Source: Actinernus sp. WN-2022 (lineage: Eukaryota; Cnidaria; Anthozoa; Actiniaria; Actinernidae). From it: a stretch of 64,000 nucleotides of DNA. The DNA is taken from positions 73,217,012 through 73,281,011 of the forward strand of contig JAOWCC010000577.1 of assembly GCA_030867875.1 (NCBI GenBank). Direction: 5' to 3'. This document shows, piece by piece, positions 42,986 through 55,133 of the stretch; within the stretch, counting starts at the first letter, position 1, and every line of letters begins with the position of its first letter. The notes beneath the pieces were generated by a model. It had not been told where the DNA came from and searched no databases. It saw only the letters and a list, made by a program, of their open reading frames with translations. The translations under genes were made by a program, and so were the position numbers.

Positions 42986-44519
42986 TGCACTTTACGTCAT
43001 AGCCGCCATCTTGGTGTACAGTTAATAATAGATTCCTCGTTAGCTTCTTTTGTTCTGCCGAAGGGCTAGCGCTCGAAACGTCAGCTGCTACTCGTTTTCC
43101 ACGGCGGTTAGCATACCTCAATCGACTTTAGTTGATTACATACCAGTGTTCTTTTGTTCTGTACCGGCAAACATGGCCGCCATGCCCTTTGTCATTTGAT
43201 TCTCTGGGGATTGAGTGCAAACCATCTATTCTTCGCTCGCAGCAGAGAAAAAGCCACTCCCTAGCTATTTTAATCACGCCTGGCATAAGTTACCTCAAAA
43301 TCGATCACTAAAAGCGAGCCAAAAATATATAAACCAGCACATCTTGTTTAATTTGCTGTAAAATTTAACGAAATTTTCGTATGTTAATATTAAAATGAAA
43401 TAACGTATTTAGGATCAAACACGTTTGTATATTGACGTTGGTGTGACGTCATAACGAACGACTCCTTTTAAGGTCAAATTCTGCGTTACCTATACGTTTG
43501 AAATAAAGCATGTTATCACAACAACATAAATATGTGTTTTTGATTGCCGCAATTTTAAAGTCTCTACGATAAATATTTGCTGAGTTATTAAGAACTGAAG
43601 TTTCCTGTGACGTCACCTTTTCTGACGTCATGGGTCTGACATCAGTCATGCTTTCTAAATTGAAGAAACATTAAAAAGACCATATTGCGGCTATTCAGTG
43701 TACAGTAAGTACAGTTCCTCTTTAAAACCCGAAAAATACTTGAATAGTTATTTTTAAAAGACGTTTTCAAAAATATATGACCTCATAATGACGTTTCCTC
43801 TTTTTCACTGGGAATTTTAAAGTATTTCCTCTCAAAAAATGAAAATTCTAAAAACATACGGTTGTGGGTACAGATTTACTCTTTTGATTGCTAGATTGTC
43901 GTAAACAAATATTTTAAACTATAAAAGATGAATGAAGAAGTTATTTTGTAAATGGTTCTGTATTGAATATTTCCCGCCAAATTTTGGCGGGAAAATTGCC
44001 ACAATTCAAAATTTAATAACTGTTCTCCCTCTTAACCAATCGAACTCGAGTTTTCGGTTTCTTTGTTGTCGACATGATGGGAAATCGAAAATATAAAATT
44101 TACTGGTGTTCAAGGTAATTGAAAACATCGAGAAACCTATTATAAATGGATACATGACGTAACTGTGACGTCATCAAGATGTCTACGGTATATTAAAGCA
44201 TCGGATTTTGTTTAGGTCGTCGGCCTTCATCATCCCACAAAAATTCAATCTTCTATGTTGGATACTTTTGAAAATATAGCAAAGTGATAGATTTTAGGGT
44301 CATTTGTGCCAAGCGTGAATCTCCTAGAACTACTAAGATGGTCTGAATGGGGTTAACTAACTACTGACAAACGGCTTTAAAAATAACTGACAAATGACGT
44401 TTTTTTACTGACAACGGGAACTGACAAATTAGTTTTTTGTGGGTCAAACATTGTAAACTTTCTCTAGTAATGATTAACACTAGGGCTAACTGACAACTGA
44501 CATGTAGACCCCCCCATTC
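42986..44519. other. About 1.5 kb of sequence splitting the LINE
   Basis: No gene. Rich in TGACGTCA/ACGTCA sites (43444, 43608, 43624, 44167) and, at 44365-44500, aactgacaaa-type repeats. Its ends show no clear inverted repeat, so it could be an insertion or a rearrangement. Confidence 0.45.
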
Positions 44520-45055
44520 AGACCCTCTACTAACCCTAGAGAATATTTTTAAATAAAAAATATCTACTTTTGCTTATAAAATCTCAACTGATTTTTTATT
44601 GGCACAAAGTGAGAACTATAACTAGGGTGTACATACATTTCAATTTTCTGTCTCAAAAATTTGGGAAGATATACCTGTTGATATAAAAAATCTAGGCTAT
44701 CTGCAGTTTAAAAAGTGTTACAAAATGTTTCTTCTCAAGTCACAGGTCTAAATTTATGTGTGAGCCTTTAGCAATTAATTATTGAATTGCTGTTGTCGTT
44801 ACTGTTTTCTCTTCTGCTCTTTTCGTGTTATTCTTGAAAAAAATGTCGCAGCCTTCACACCGGATATATTTATTTGTTCAACTTTTCATGTGGCGGTGGT
44901 CAGCTCGAAATCTTATTGCTCTTCTAACCAACGCACACTTCATTATCTAATTTATTTTTCATATATAATCTTGTATTTCTCTTATTGTAATACTACTTGT
45001 AAACTATCCTGTATAACTTGCTTCTGAAGTGTAAATAAAATGAAACTGAAAAAAA
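44520..45055 (+). pseudogene. LINE 3' end, part 2, with polyadenylated tail
   Basis: Coding text resumes as LENIFK then KISTFAYKIST, and closes with FSVSKIWEDIPVDIKNLGYL and QFKKCYKMFLLKSQ before the stop. An untranslated region follows, ending aaataaaatgaaactgaaaaaa near 45055, a typical LINE 3' end. Internal deletions are present. Confidence 0.75.
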
Positions 45056-45277
45056 TCATTAATTGCTTCTCAAACTTTCATTTATGATGTTGAACGGAGA
45101 TATTTTAGCTTGAAGTTCAAAAGTATTCAAAACAAGAGTTTCGAATGTTATTCCTATGATTAATCAAGCTTAAAACATGCTTTTCATTAGCCATTGAGCC
45201 GTTATTAAGAATACATCAGTTGATAATAATATTTCAACGTAAACATTATTAAGTTATAAAAAAGCTAATTTAATTAA

Positions 45278-45638
45278 CAGGTCAAAACACATGCCCTCTC
45301 GACGGACCCATTTTGGGGTTGGGGGGGGAGGGGGGGGGGGGGGGGGGGGATGGGGGCTGCTGCCAGCCATGCCATCTCCTCTGGAGAGAAAACTCAATAT
45401 TAAAAATAATTTGTTCTTAAATATCTTCAAAACTAAAAGGCATAATCTAGAAACAAATGCACTGCATGTTTTGTCTTACGTTATCATTTCATTTTCTGTG
45501 TTAAAATTACCACAAGGCCTCGCAGAATGGAAAATAGATGGTCAAAAATGGTGGATGGGGGTGACAGATGGGGGTGACGCTGACAGCTGTGTCTGGTGAA
45601 ATAAATGGGTCCCTATCTGGGGCATGTGTTTTGACCTG
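45278..45638. mobile_element. 361-bp MITE containing a G20 tract
   Basis: The left end CAGGTCAAAACACATGCCC ... GGACCCATTT is mirrored by AAATGGGTCCC ... GGGGCATGTGTTTTGACCTG. G-runs at 45321-45328 and 45330-45349. The ORF 45291-45599 reads across the element, including poly-glycine, and is not a gene. Target duplication unclear. Confidence 0.75.
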
Positions 45639-46315
45639 CTCCCTTATGTGCCATTAATAATGAAACCCCCGTCGTTCTTCGTCGAGTTTACATTTTAAAA
45701 ATGTTTTCTCGTAATTCTGAGCATATTGGTATAATAATAAATTTATGGAATGATATTACTTACTTTATTGATTAAGCTACGTTTAATCTTCGATCTCCAT
45801 GAAGCAGTGTTTGCTTTTACGACTGATACGGCAAATTCCATATGTGAGTGTAATAATCTAAGCCTTCTAATGATTTTCCTAGTTGATCTTTACTTTCTAT
45901 TTTATGGCTTTCTGAGTTACGTCTGGTATTTAAAGTGCCTGATGAGCTCTAGCCAGAAATCGTTGATTTGGCTGCCGCAAAGCTGTGTCTTAAATATTGT
46001 ACAACCATTTTGAGGCGATGTATGGACGTGATATTGCTTTAAAATACATTACATATCATGCAAATGATTGAACATGAATTGAGTCATAAAATTGAATGTG
46101 TTTATTTTTCAGGTTCTTTTCAGGCATCAGGCATCAGACATTTGACCTTGCAGTCTTATTTAAATCGATCACTCTGATTTCCGTTCGGCCTGAATGAAAC
46201 TTGCTGTGGTGCCTATGCTATTGGTCGAAAACCTGAAATATGAAAAGGAATAAAAGGTGAATAGAAGGAGTAATAAACACAAGATTTGACATGAACACGT
46301 TTTCACATCCCATCA
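45639..46315. other. 3' flank of GPCR 2, non-coding
   Basis: AT-rich with no recognised gene. An 87-codon hydrophobic ORF (45750-46013) has no domain match that I can see. Confidence 0.35.
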
Positions 46316-47401
46316 TCACAGGCGGTGTATTTCTGAGTGCATAAAGTCCTTTTCCACCATTCCGTCAGCAGTGTGACAATCCATCGTTAAGGTTGAGCAG
46401 TTTTGCATGGATGACATACTCATATTAGTATGTGCAGTTGTGTAGGTGGCTGTGCTGTCGGAAACAGATCTCATCCTCCTTGAAACTCTCTCCCAGCACG
46501 TCAACATTCTGAATATTTTAACGAATGCTTTCCTGTATGTTTTCAGCCTCCATGCGAATATAAACGGGTTCATACTAGAGTTTGCCATGATCAGATAGTA
46601 GTTCAAATCTCGTGCCCAGTGGATAAAATAGCAGCTACAGTTTCCACAGAAGCTTATTATATAAATAAGAACTAACGATGGTAGAAAACAAGCCATGAAT
46701 AATATCAACATTACTAGGAATGTTTTAGTGACCTTTTTCTCCCATCTCATTGATTGTCTTTTCGCTTGGTTGTCTGTTGAGGAACCATCATGAAGATTAT
46801 CCCAATTTCTAACTTGTAGTTTAAAAGTCTTAAAGACTTTTACATAGGTTAAGATGAGAACCAAGAAAGTCGCCACAACTGCTGTATTGGCAAACACAAA
46901 TTGATACTTGAGATAGCCGACTTCTAAGTAAAGAAATGGACAGGAAAATGAAAATGCCCAAAGTCCCATCGAAACGAAGGCTGTTCGCTTTGGATTCAGT
47001 TTCGCCCGGTATTGCATCGGATATGTTATGGCAATAAAGCGATCAACAGTCAACGCCGTTAGGCTCAACAAGGATGCCGTACACGAAATAAAATAACTGA
47101 TCCTCCTTATATGATCTTTCGTTGATATTTTTGAGTCCCCGAGACCTTCTCGGATATAAAATTCCACCGACATCGGCTCGGCTATACAACCAACGATGAG
47201 ATCGGCCACGGCGAGGTTCGCGACAAGGAAACTGAAAGGCGATTGAAGGTTCCTGTTTGGGTCGATGATTATTGCGAGAACCACAAGTATGTTACCTGTT
47301 ACTGCAGTAATTGAGAGTAGTGAACATATAGAAGCCGATGTAAAGCTCAGTTCAGTCGGCGCTGTGATATTTCCGCACGGATATAGCCCTATGAGCGACA
47401 T
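46316..47401 (-). CDS. Class A GPCR, MECA-like, paralogue of GPCR 1
   Basis: A 361-residue intronless receptor, the same length as the one at 18906-19991 and similar throughout. Shared N-terminus: GLYPC.NITAP then SFTSASICS. Signatures are GNILVVLA (TM1), LAVAD (TM2), DRFIAI (TM3), FLP (TM6) and NPFIFAW (TM7). The Cys at the top of TM3 is lacking and the second extracellular loop is very short. The C-tail differs and is rich in Ser/Thr (about residues 315-345), likely phosphorylation and arrestin sites. The start codon is supported by alignment with GPCR 1. Plasma-membrane receptor; ligand unknown. Confidence 0.92.
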   Translation of the reverse strand: MSLIGLYPCGNITAPTELSFTSASICSLLSITAVTGNILVVLAIIIDPNRNLQSPFSFLVANLAVADLIVGCIAEPMSVEFYIREGLGDSKISTKDHIRRISYFISCTASLLSLTALTVDRFIAITYPMQYRAKLNPKRTAFVSMGLWAFSFSCPFLYLEVGYLKYQFVFANTAVVATFLVLILTYVKVFKTFKLQVRNWDNLHDGSSTDNQAKRQSMRWEKKVTKTFLVMLILFMACFLPSLVLIYIISFCGNCSCYFIHWARDLNYYLIMANSSMNPFIFAWRLKTYRKAFVKIFRMLTCWERVSRRMRSVSDSTATYTTAHTNMSMSSMQNCSTLTMDCHTADGMVEKDFMHSEIHRL

Positions 47402-48448
47402 GATGGCGAAGAATATCCCTCATGCACAACAAGCAGTCAGTCGATCTGTGTGAAGGGAAGTATATCGGTTTAACTGAAACTAACTGATCAGTCGATTTGT
47501 TTCATATTGGGTGAGTTCGTGTACACGTTTCCATTTACACCACTATAATAAAGTCCTAAACTAACCATGCGAAATACCGATAAAGTAAATACAATCACAT
47601 GCTTAACCTTTGGTCGAATAAGAAACGTACGTAACACAATCACATACTATCAGAACAATTAGCTTTGCGTCAACTTGTAACCAAGCTCATCAATATGTCA
47701 AACATCTTGCTTATACCTATGAATTTCAATAACATGTTATACTCTTCTGTTACAGAGGTTGTACAATTTCTTTAAAAAGCTGTCAAATTCGGAAAAAAAC
47801 TGTTATGTTCAATTAAATTAAGTGGCTTCGTCGCGTTCGTTATATAATTCAATATTCAAAGTACTAGTTACGTTTAAGCCGACTCTAATACGAACTGAGA
47901 CCGATGTACGACTCACTGGACTTCAAAACGTGGCAAACATGTAACTCGAAGGAGCTTAGTGTTATTGAGCTGTGGGACGTTTTTCACGAAAGTCAAAACC
48001 TCATCCGACCCTAAGAAAACAGCTGTACAGTTGATATTTTACATATTCATGCATCAATTCGTCAGCAGCATTTTAATTTGTACCACCTCTAAGGCTAACC
48101 ACTTTGACGAAACTGACAGCTATGTTTTCATTTTGTTCAAAATTGGAAATTGTCTCTATAAAATGCACCTTAACTCAAATCCTCCACTTTAGCAAAATGA
48201 AGTTAAATAGGACTGTATTAGTCTTCAAATTTTAGTTTTAATATGATTCCTTTTCTGCTTTAACATTTCAGCATTTCCGGCTTCATAAATGTCAAGAAAA
48301 TTAATACATATATGTACTGGCCGTCTGTTGTTTCTTTCGCCGTTTCAGTAACAGGCGTATGACTTGTAAATCCCCATGCAAGGAAGCCAGGCTAACAAAT
48401 AATTACCGTGTGTCTGAAAATTTGAGACCGTATTCATTCCTTTTAAAA
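47402..48448. other. Upstream region of GPCR 2
   Basis: No second gene recognised. No clear CRE-TATA pair like that of GPCR 1. Short ORFs (47959-48192, 48359-48577) lack domains, and the second overlaps the start of the large repeat. Confidence 0.35.
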
Positions 48449-48784
48449 ACAAGAAGCTGCACGCAGCTTGAACTCCGGCGTATCTTTTGTAACGCGGACG
48501 ATCTCAGATACCTACGTGGCTGCGTATTTGCCAATTACAACGCACAATCAGATGCGAAAGTACGCACACACAGTTGATCTCATCTAAAACTCCACGAGTC
48601 AGAACACGGGCGACTTCAAGTAAGCCAGTGTACCCTAGGATAACACAGGTAGCCCGAAAATACTAGATGATCTGTTCTAAAACTCCACGTGAGTCAGGAC
48701 ATGAGTGAACACGAGTGCACAGCAGTTCATAATTTCATTAATAAAAAATTGTAATAAACAAATATAATTATAATTGTTTTATCG

Positions 48785-48976
48785 TCTTAGTTGTCTCGGG
48801 TTACCTGTGTTATCAGTTCGGTACCCTATTTTTGTATTTCCGGGCTACCTGTGTTATTCTAGCTTGACTTAGTTGTGTCGGTTACTTGTGTTTTAAGTAA
48901 GGTACCCTCTCTTTGTATTTTCGGTTACTTGTGTTTTAAGTAAGGTACCCTCTCTTTGTATTTTCGGGTACTTGTG
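48785..48976 (+). repeat. Tandem units with gtaccctNtttttgtatttNcggg
   Basis: Four successive variants, each about 40-60 bp, of the pattern gttacYtgtgtt ... ggtaccctctctttgtattttcgg. Unit B has fewer copies near 53075-53130, so the array expanded or shrank after duplication. Confidence 0.65.
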
Positions 48977-49808
48977 TTCACATCGTTATTAGAATGCACA
49001 CAGCTAGATCACTATTAGTACACATGCACAATCAGTCAAATTGGATTGGACAATCAGATGCGAAAGCATGCACGCACAGTCTCATCACGTAGCAGCGTCA
49101 GATGCAAGAAGCTGCACGCACCTTTAAAGAGGAACTAAAGCCTAAAATCAATTCAATAACTATGCAAAGATGTATTCGAAATAAATAAATTGTGCTATTT
49201 TATTTAGTCTATGAAGAGAAAAGCTGAAACCTTCCTCGCAGCCTCCGCTCAGACGGCTCAAGTTTTTTTCCCTAAACTAATGGCTCCTAATTTCGAACCA
49301 TTGTTTTCTTCGATATGGGGAAATTTGCGCTGAATTGAGCAACACGCAATTTAAATTTATTAGCGGAGAATCGAACCTTGAACACTAATTTTCTCTGCAA
49401 AGTCGCGACAAGAAAAATATAATAGCAAATCTTATATCTTTAGAATTCATCTTTGTTTAAACGTTGTGATCACAAGTAGAACACGAGTGAACACGAGGGC
49501 ACGCAAGTAGAACACGAATAAACACGAGCAACTTCACGTAAGCTAGGATACCTAGGATACTGACCGGTGGCCCAAAAATACTAGGATCCAAATACTAGTA
49601 GGATCTGAAATATAACTCACACGAGTCAGACCAGGAATGAATATGAGTGCACTAGCGCTTCATGATTTAATTAATACAAAATCATCATAATAATAAAATA
49701 ATAAAAATTGTGGTATCGGCTTAGTTGTTTCGGGTTATCTGTCTTATCAGTGTGTGCCGTCTTTGTATTTTCGGGTTACCTGTGTTGTCATATTGTTATC
49801 AATGCGGA

Positions 49809-49884
49809 CGGTGACCGGTACGGTGACCGGTGCGGTGACCGGTACGGTGACCGGTACGGTGACCGGTTCGGTGACCGGTACGGT
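49809..49884 (+). repeat. Palindromic 12-mer array GGTGACCGGTAC
   Basis: Six copies of GGTGACC spaced 12 bp apart, with ggtac/ggtgc/ggttc spacers. Unit B has only two (53953-53984). Each unit contains the palindromes GGTGACC and ACCGGT. ORFs through it are low-complexity artefacts. Confidence 0.85.
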
Positions 49885-50147
49885 TCTATACTCTATGTGT
49901 TTTCGGACTATCTACAATCTAGATTTATCAGCGGAGAATCGAACAGGAAAACTAATCTTCTCTTCAAAGACGCGCAATTAACACAGAAAAAATAAATAAC
50001 AGAACTTAATTACGTCCTTTGTATACATCTTGGTACCGACGTTGGGTTGATTTTAGTGTTCAGTTCTCGTTTAACTCGGACCGGGTTTTTTTCAAATCAA
50101 CTTTGGCATTGTTCGAAAGCTGAATCATTGTTTTGTTAATCTATTTG

Positions 50148-50174
50148 CCCCCCCCCCCCCCCCCCCCCCCCCCC
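50148..50174 (-). repeat. C27 homopolymer
   Basis: An unbroken C run inside unit A, absent from the equivalent place in unit B. A candidate G-quadruplex/i-motif site and likely length-polymorphic. Confidence 0.9.
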
Positions 50175-51079
50175 GACGAACGTGAACTAACGAGAAAATG
50201 TGTGAATTCAAGCCAAGACTGACTTCCGACTCCAGTTACCTTGCGTGACCTGGCAAATTAATAGGTTTTCTATTAGGCTTTCACTTGCGAGCAGATGACC
50301 TTTCATCACAGTCTCTTTCCAGTCTATGGCGGAGCGATTTACTAAATAGCTTTTAGACCAACTTACTGAATGCTCTTGATTGTATTTGTAAAAAGCTTAA
50401 TTACCGGCAGAATTGTTCTTGTTATATGGTTATCAAGCTCAATGAGGGTTTCTTCAGTTTTCTCCATATTAACAGACATGTATAAGGTCTCTCAATACCT
50501 AACGAGCGAATGGTTACAGTGAGAAACACATGTATATTAAGGTCTCTCAATACCTATATACGAGCGAATGGTTACAGTGAGAAACTACATGTAACTGCGA
50601 TAGGCATAAAACACTAGGGAACATTAAAATATACAATATGTATACACATACATAAAATATGTAACATTATGGAAACGTAGTACGAACTACAAATACATAC
50701 AAACGCCAACCCACTGAAGCACGGGTACGCAAACATGAGTATGTATCTATGTGAGTGTATATCAAACAGGGGTGCTTGTGATGGTGTAAATACAGTTATA
50801 TTATCTCTAATCTAGGATACTACAAATACTAATTGACTGCAAATACAAACACAAAAATCGATCCAGACAGCTACAGCACAGACACAGAAAAACACACATG
50901 TACCCTCGCAGCTGTACATGTGTGAGAGTTCCCCATACGTCCGGAGCAATGTCCGGGTCTGTATTTATGTAAACTCAAGCAGACACGGAATACAAGCTAA
51001 TACAATATAAAATATTTCTTAAAATGAGGAGTGCATTGAACAGATAATGCATCGAAGTCCATATCATGGAGAGTGTTCA

Positions 51080-51280
51080 CTAATTAAGTGTATTTGTTTT
51101 TCTACAATTATTAAGAGGCTTAAATAGTAATGGTACTAATTCTTTGTATATCTTGTATATTAATTTAACTAGGCTGAATTTATACATGAAAAATATGTTA
51201 TCCCATTTAGCGACTCTAAGAACATCTTGAGAAGGCATATGTCTTGGGAGATTAAAAATAATTCTGGCTGCCGGCTGCAA
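51080..51280 (-). pseudogene. LINE reverse transcriptase C-terminal fragment
   Basis: Minus-strand reading AARIIFNLPRHMPSQDVLR then LVKLIYKIYKELVPLLF is the end of a CR1/L2-type RT. It sits in the extra segment of repeat unit A, truncated on the 5' side near 51290. Confidence 0.7.
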
Positions 51281-51337
51281 TGTAAAACCTCTTAAAAATT
51301 AAAATTATCCATGTACGCTCTGCGCTGAGTACTACTA

Positions 51338-51700
51338 TCGTATGTTTTGCAATTTGTCTTCCAACTTAATTCGCTCACAATTTCCACTAGAACACCTAAA
51401 CTAAACTAAATATACGATTTAGTTAGATGACAAGTCTCAAACTGCATGTCGGACCGAAGTAGTTTTACTGGCAAGTTTAGCTTGACGGAACTGTGTGCAG
51501 TTTTCGCACACTAGACAGTACACGGCACAAACTTCTCCATGTCCGCTCTGTTAACACCGAATACTATTTAAATATCGTATGTTTTGCAATTTGTCTTCCA
51601 ACTTAATTCTCTCACAATTTCCACTAGAACACCTAAACTAAACTAAGTATACGATATAGTCAGATGACAAGACTCAAACTATAACTCAGACTCGGATAAG
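51338..51700 (+). repeat. Two-copy tandem repeat, period 237 bp
   Basis: cgtatgttttgcaatttgtc through aactaaact-atacgat and agatgacaag-ctcaaact is repeated with a shift of 237 bp, with few differences. Confidence 0.8.
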
Positions 51701-52539
51701 GGAAAACTTAGCTGATGCAGTACAATATGAAGCTAAAGTTCCTGTTTGTTCAACGTAGTTCCGTTCAATACGATGTACATTAATTATTACGAATCGATTA
51801 ACGTCTTTAAAGAGGTCCCTTTTAGTTTATTTCTTCACACTAAAAACATCTTACCGGCAGAATTGTTTTGTACATGGTTATCAAGCTCAATGAGGGATTC
51901 TTCAGTTTTCCCCATATTAACAGACATGTAACAGTATCTTAATCCAGTAGAGACTCTCTAGCTAGGTAAGACATGCCTTAGCTGTGTAGTTGACCTGACC
52001 CAAACTGTCAACAGTTTTACCATTGACAGATTGCCTAATGTTACGGCCGGGAATAGATTTCTGACAATGACTCACCGATCAATATCTCCTTGTCTCGTCT
52101 TGTCTGAGCGCTTTGACCTTTGTTATCTGAGCACGCCTGACGGAATCTAACCTTAGATTATAATTCGATACCTTTTATATCTAAACTGAGATTGTATTTC
52201 GCTTACGTTTTTAGATCTGTTCGGACAGAGCAGATCGAATGTATTACGTTGTTCGTGTATTTTTGGGTCTATAACAGTTCCTTTACAAGAATCATAAGAT
52301 TAAAAAGTAGTTAAAAAGAACTGTAGGGCCTCGAAGTCTCACGTGTTGCTCATTTCACATTCTCACAGTAGTAATTATACGGTAATGATATTATGCGATG
52401 TAAACAGTGTAAAAGAAATCTATAAATTTAATGCGCATGCCTCCTGCTTTATCGCTCGATCACAAGCGTCTCCGACCCACATTGTTAGCAGCAAAGGTCT
52501 GAACTTCTGTAGACGATAGGAGAATAATAAAAAAAAAAA

Positions 52540-52702
52540 GACACAGACTGCATTTTAAGACTCCGGCTGCTGCCATAGCAGCGCCGGAGTAAAAAGACAC
52601 AGACTGCATTTTAAGACTCCGGCTGCTGCCATAGCAGCGCCGGGGAAAAAAGACACAGACTGCATTTTAAGACTCCGGCTGCTGCCATAGCAGCGCCGGA
52701 GT
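52540..52702 (+). repeat. Three 56-bp tandem units with a strong hairpin
   Basis: Unit start gacacagactgcattttaag, then actccggctgctgcc, ata, gcagcgccggagt. The second half folds into a near-perfect stem-loop (ACTCCGGC.GCTGC with GCAGC.GCCGGAGT). Three units lie immediately before unit B. A related single hairpin is at 35863-35891. Confidence 0.85.
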
Positions 52703-52705
52703 AAC

Positions 52706-55133
52706 AAGAAGCTGCACGCAGCTTAAACTCCGGCGTATCTTTTGTAACGCGGACGATCTCATATACCTGCGTGTTTGCAAATTACAATGCACAATCAGAT
52801 GCGAAAGTACGCACACACAGTTGATCTCATCTATTACTCCACACGAGTCAGGACACGAGTGAACACAAGTAGAACACGAGCGACTTAAAGTAAGCCGGTA
52901 CCCTAGTATAACACAGGTAGCCCAAATATGCTATGATCCAAATACTAAAATGATCGGTTCTAAATCTCCACTTGAGTCAGGACATGAGTGAACACGGGTG
53001 CACAGCGGTTCATAATTTAATTAACAAAAAATTATAACAAACAAATATAATTATAATTGTTTTATCGTCTTAGTTGTCTCGGGTTACCTGTGTTATCAGT
53101 GCGGTACCTTATTTTGTATTTCCGGGCTACTGTTAGTCACTGTTAGTACACACGCACAATCTGGCTAATTCGATTGGAGAATTAGATTCGAAAGTATGCA
53201 GGCACAGTCGCATCACGTAGCAGTGCCAGAGTAACAAGAAGCTGCACGCACCTTTAAAGAAGAACTAAAGCCTAAAATCAATTCAAATATATGCAAAGAT
53301 GTATTCGAAATAAATAAATTGTGCTATTTAATTTGTTCTATGTTACGCGTCTATGAAGAGAAAAGCTGAAACCTTCCTTGGAGCCTCCGCTCAGACGGCT
53401 CAAGTCTGTTTTTTGCCTGACTAACGGCGCCTAATTGCGCGCCATTGTATTTTCTTCTATATGGGGAAATTTGCTTTGAATTGAGCCACCACACAATCTA
53501 AATTTATCAGCGGAGAATCGAACTTGAAAACTAATTTTCTCTGCAAAGACGCGCAACACAGAAAATATAATAGCAAAACTTATATATTTGGAATACATCT
53601 TTATTTAGACGTTGTGAACACAAGTAGAACACGAGTGCACATAAGTAAAACACGAATAAACACGAGCAACTTCACGTAATCTAGAGTACCTAGGATGACA
53701 CCGGTAGCCCAAAAATGCTAGGATCCAAATACTATAGTAGGATCTGAAATATTACTCCACACGAGTCAGAGCAGGAGTAAACATGACTGCACTAGCGCTT
53801 CATGACTTAATCAATACGAAATCATATTAAAAATAGTAATAACATAATAAAAATGGTGTTATTGGCTTAGTAGTTTCGGATTTTCTGTGGTATCATTGTG
53901 TGCCGTCTTTGCAGTTTCGGATTACCTGTGTTGTCCTATTGTTATCAATGTGGTACGGTGACCGGTACGGTGACCGGTACGGTTCTATACTCAATGTGCT
54001 TTCGGGCTATCTACAATGTAGATTGATCAGTGGAGAATCGAACAGGAAAACTAATTTTCTCTTCAAAGACGCGCAACACAGAAATATTAAATAGCAGAAC
54101 TTAATTACGTCCTTTGAATAAATAGTTTTATAGACGTTCGTTTGATTTTCGACTTCAGTGACATTGTTCGAAAGCTGAATCACTGTTTTTCTTTTTGTTC
54201 CGACGAACGTAAGCTAATGAAAAAATATGTGAATGCAAGCCGAGCCTGACTTTCGACTTCCAGTTACCTTTCGTGATCTGGCAAATTAATATGTTTTCTA
54301 TTGGGCTTTCACTATACGAGCGGATGACCTTTCGCCACAGTCTCGTTCCAGCCTATGGCGTTGCAATTAACCGTACTAAATAGTTTTTAGACCAATTTAC
54401 TAAATGCTCTTGATTGTATTTGTAAAAAGCTTACGGGCAGAATGTTTCTTGATACATGGTTTTTTAGCTCAATGAGGGTTTTTTCAGCTTTCTCCGTATT
54501 AAAAAACCTGTATAAGGTCTCTCAATCCAGTAGAAAGTCGACTCTCTAGCTAGGTTATTCTGTCGTTAAACATGCCTTAGCTGTGTAGTTGCCTGACCCA
54601 AACTGTCATCGGTTTTACTGTAGACTGTAGTATTGTCTAATTTCAGACAATGACTCATCGAAATCGATACCTCCTCGTCTCGCCATGTCTGAGAGCTTTG
54701 ACCTTACTTATCTGAGCACGCCTGACGAAATCTAACCTGAGATCATATTTCGATACCTTTTATATCTAAACGTGTTTGGATATACTTAAGTTGAGATTGT
54801 ATTTCGCTCACGCATTAGATATGTTCAGACAGTGCAGATGAATGTAATACGTTGTTGGTGTATTTTGGGTCTATAACAGTTCCTTTACGAGAATCAGAAG
54901 TTTAAGAAGTAGTTAAAAAGAACTGTAGTGCCTCGAAGTCTCACGCATTGCTTATTTCACATTCTCACAGTGGTAATTATACGGTAATGCTATTATGTGA
55001 TATAAACAGTGTTAAAGCAATCTATAATCTATAATCTGGTTTATCGCTCGATCACAGCGTCTCCGACCCACAGTGTTACCGACAAAGGTCAGGACTGATC
55101 AAAGTTTTTACAGGACAGAATATTAATAACACT
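52706..55133 (+). repeat. Large direct repeat, unit B (about 2.43 kb)
   Basis: Same block order as unit A with moderate divergence, lacking the extra 1.4-kb segment and the poly-C tract. Ends with tctataatctggtttatcgctcgatcacagcgtctccgaccc-like sequence, as unit A does. No coding capacity; the ORF 53900-54094 covers the 12-mer region. Confidence 0.8.

Larger units (their letters stand above)
48449..52705 (+). repeat. Large direct repeat, unit A (about 4.26 kb)
   Basis: Starts acaagaagctgcacgcagct (an AAGCTGC/GCAGCTT hairpin). It shares, in order, the same blocks as unit B: acgcacaatcagatgcgaaa, tttgtatttccgggctac, cctttaaagaggaactaaagcc, the GGTGACC 12-mers, ttcgaaagctgaatcactg-like, the ggttatcaagctcaatgagg block and tctgagcacgcctgacg. 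It carries about 1.4 kb (50.5-51.87 kb) absent from B, containing a LINE fragment and a 237-bp tandem pair, bracketed by repeats of the ttaccggcagaattg segment. No gene. Confidence 0.8.

Noticed and set aside
45291..45599. Poly-glycine ORF of 102 codons
   Set aside because: It reads through a G-tract inside a MITE with clear inverted ends.
49708..49995. ORFs with RYGDRYGD or TVTGTVTG repeats
   Set aside because: Artefacts of the palindromic 12-mer array. The duplicate unit has a different number of repeats and different frames.
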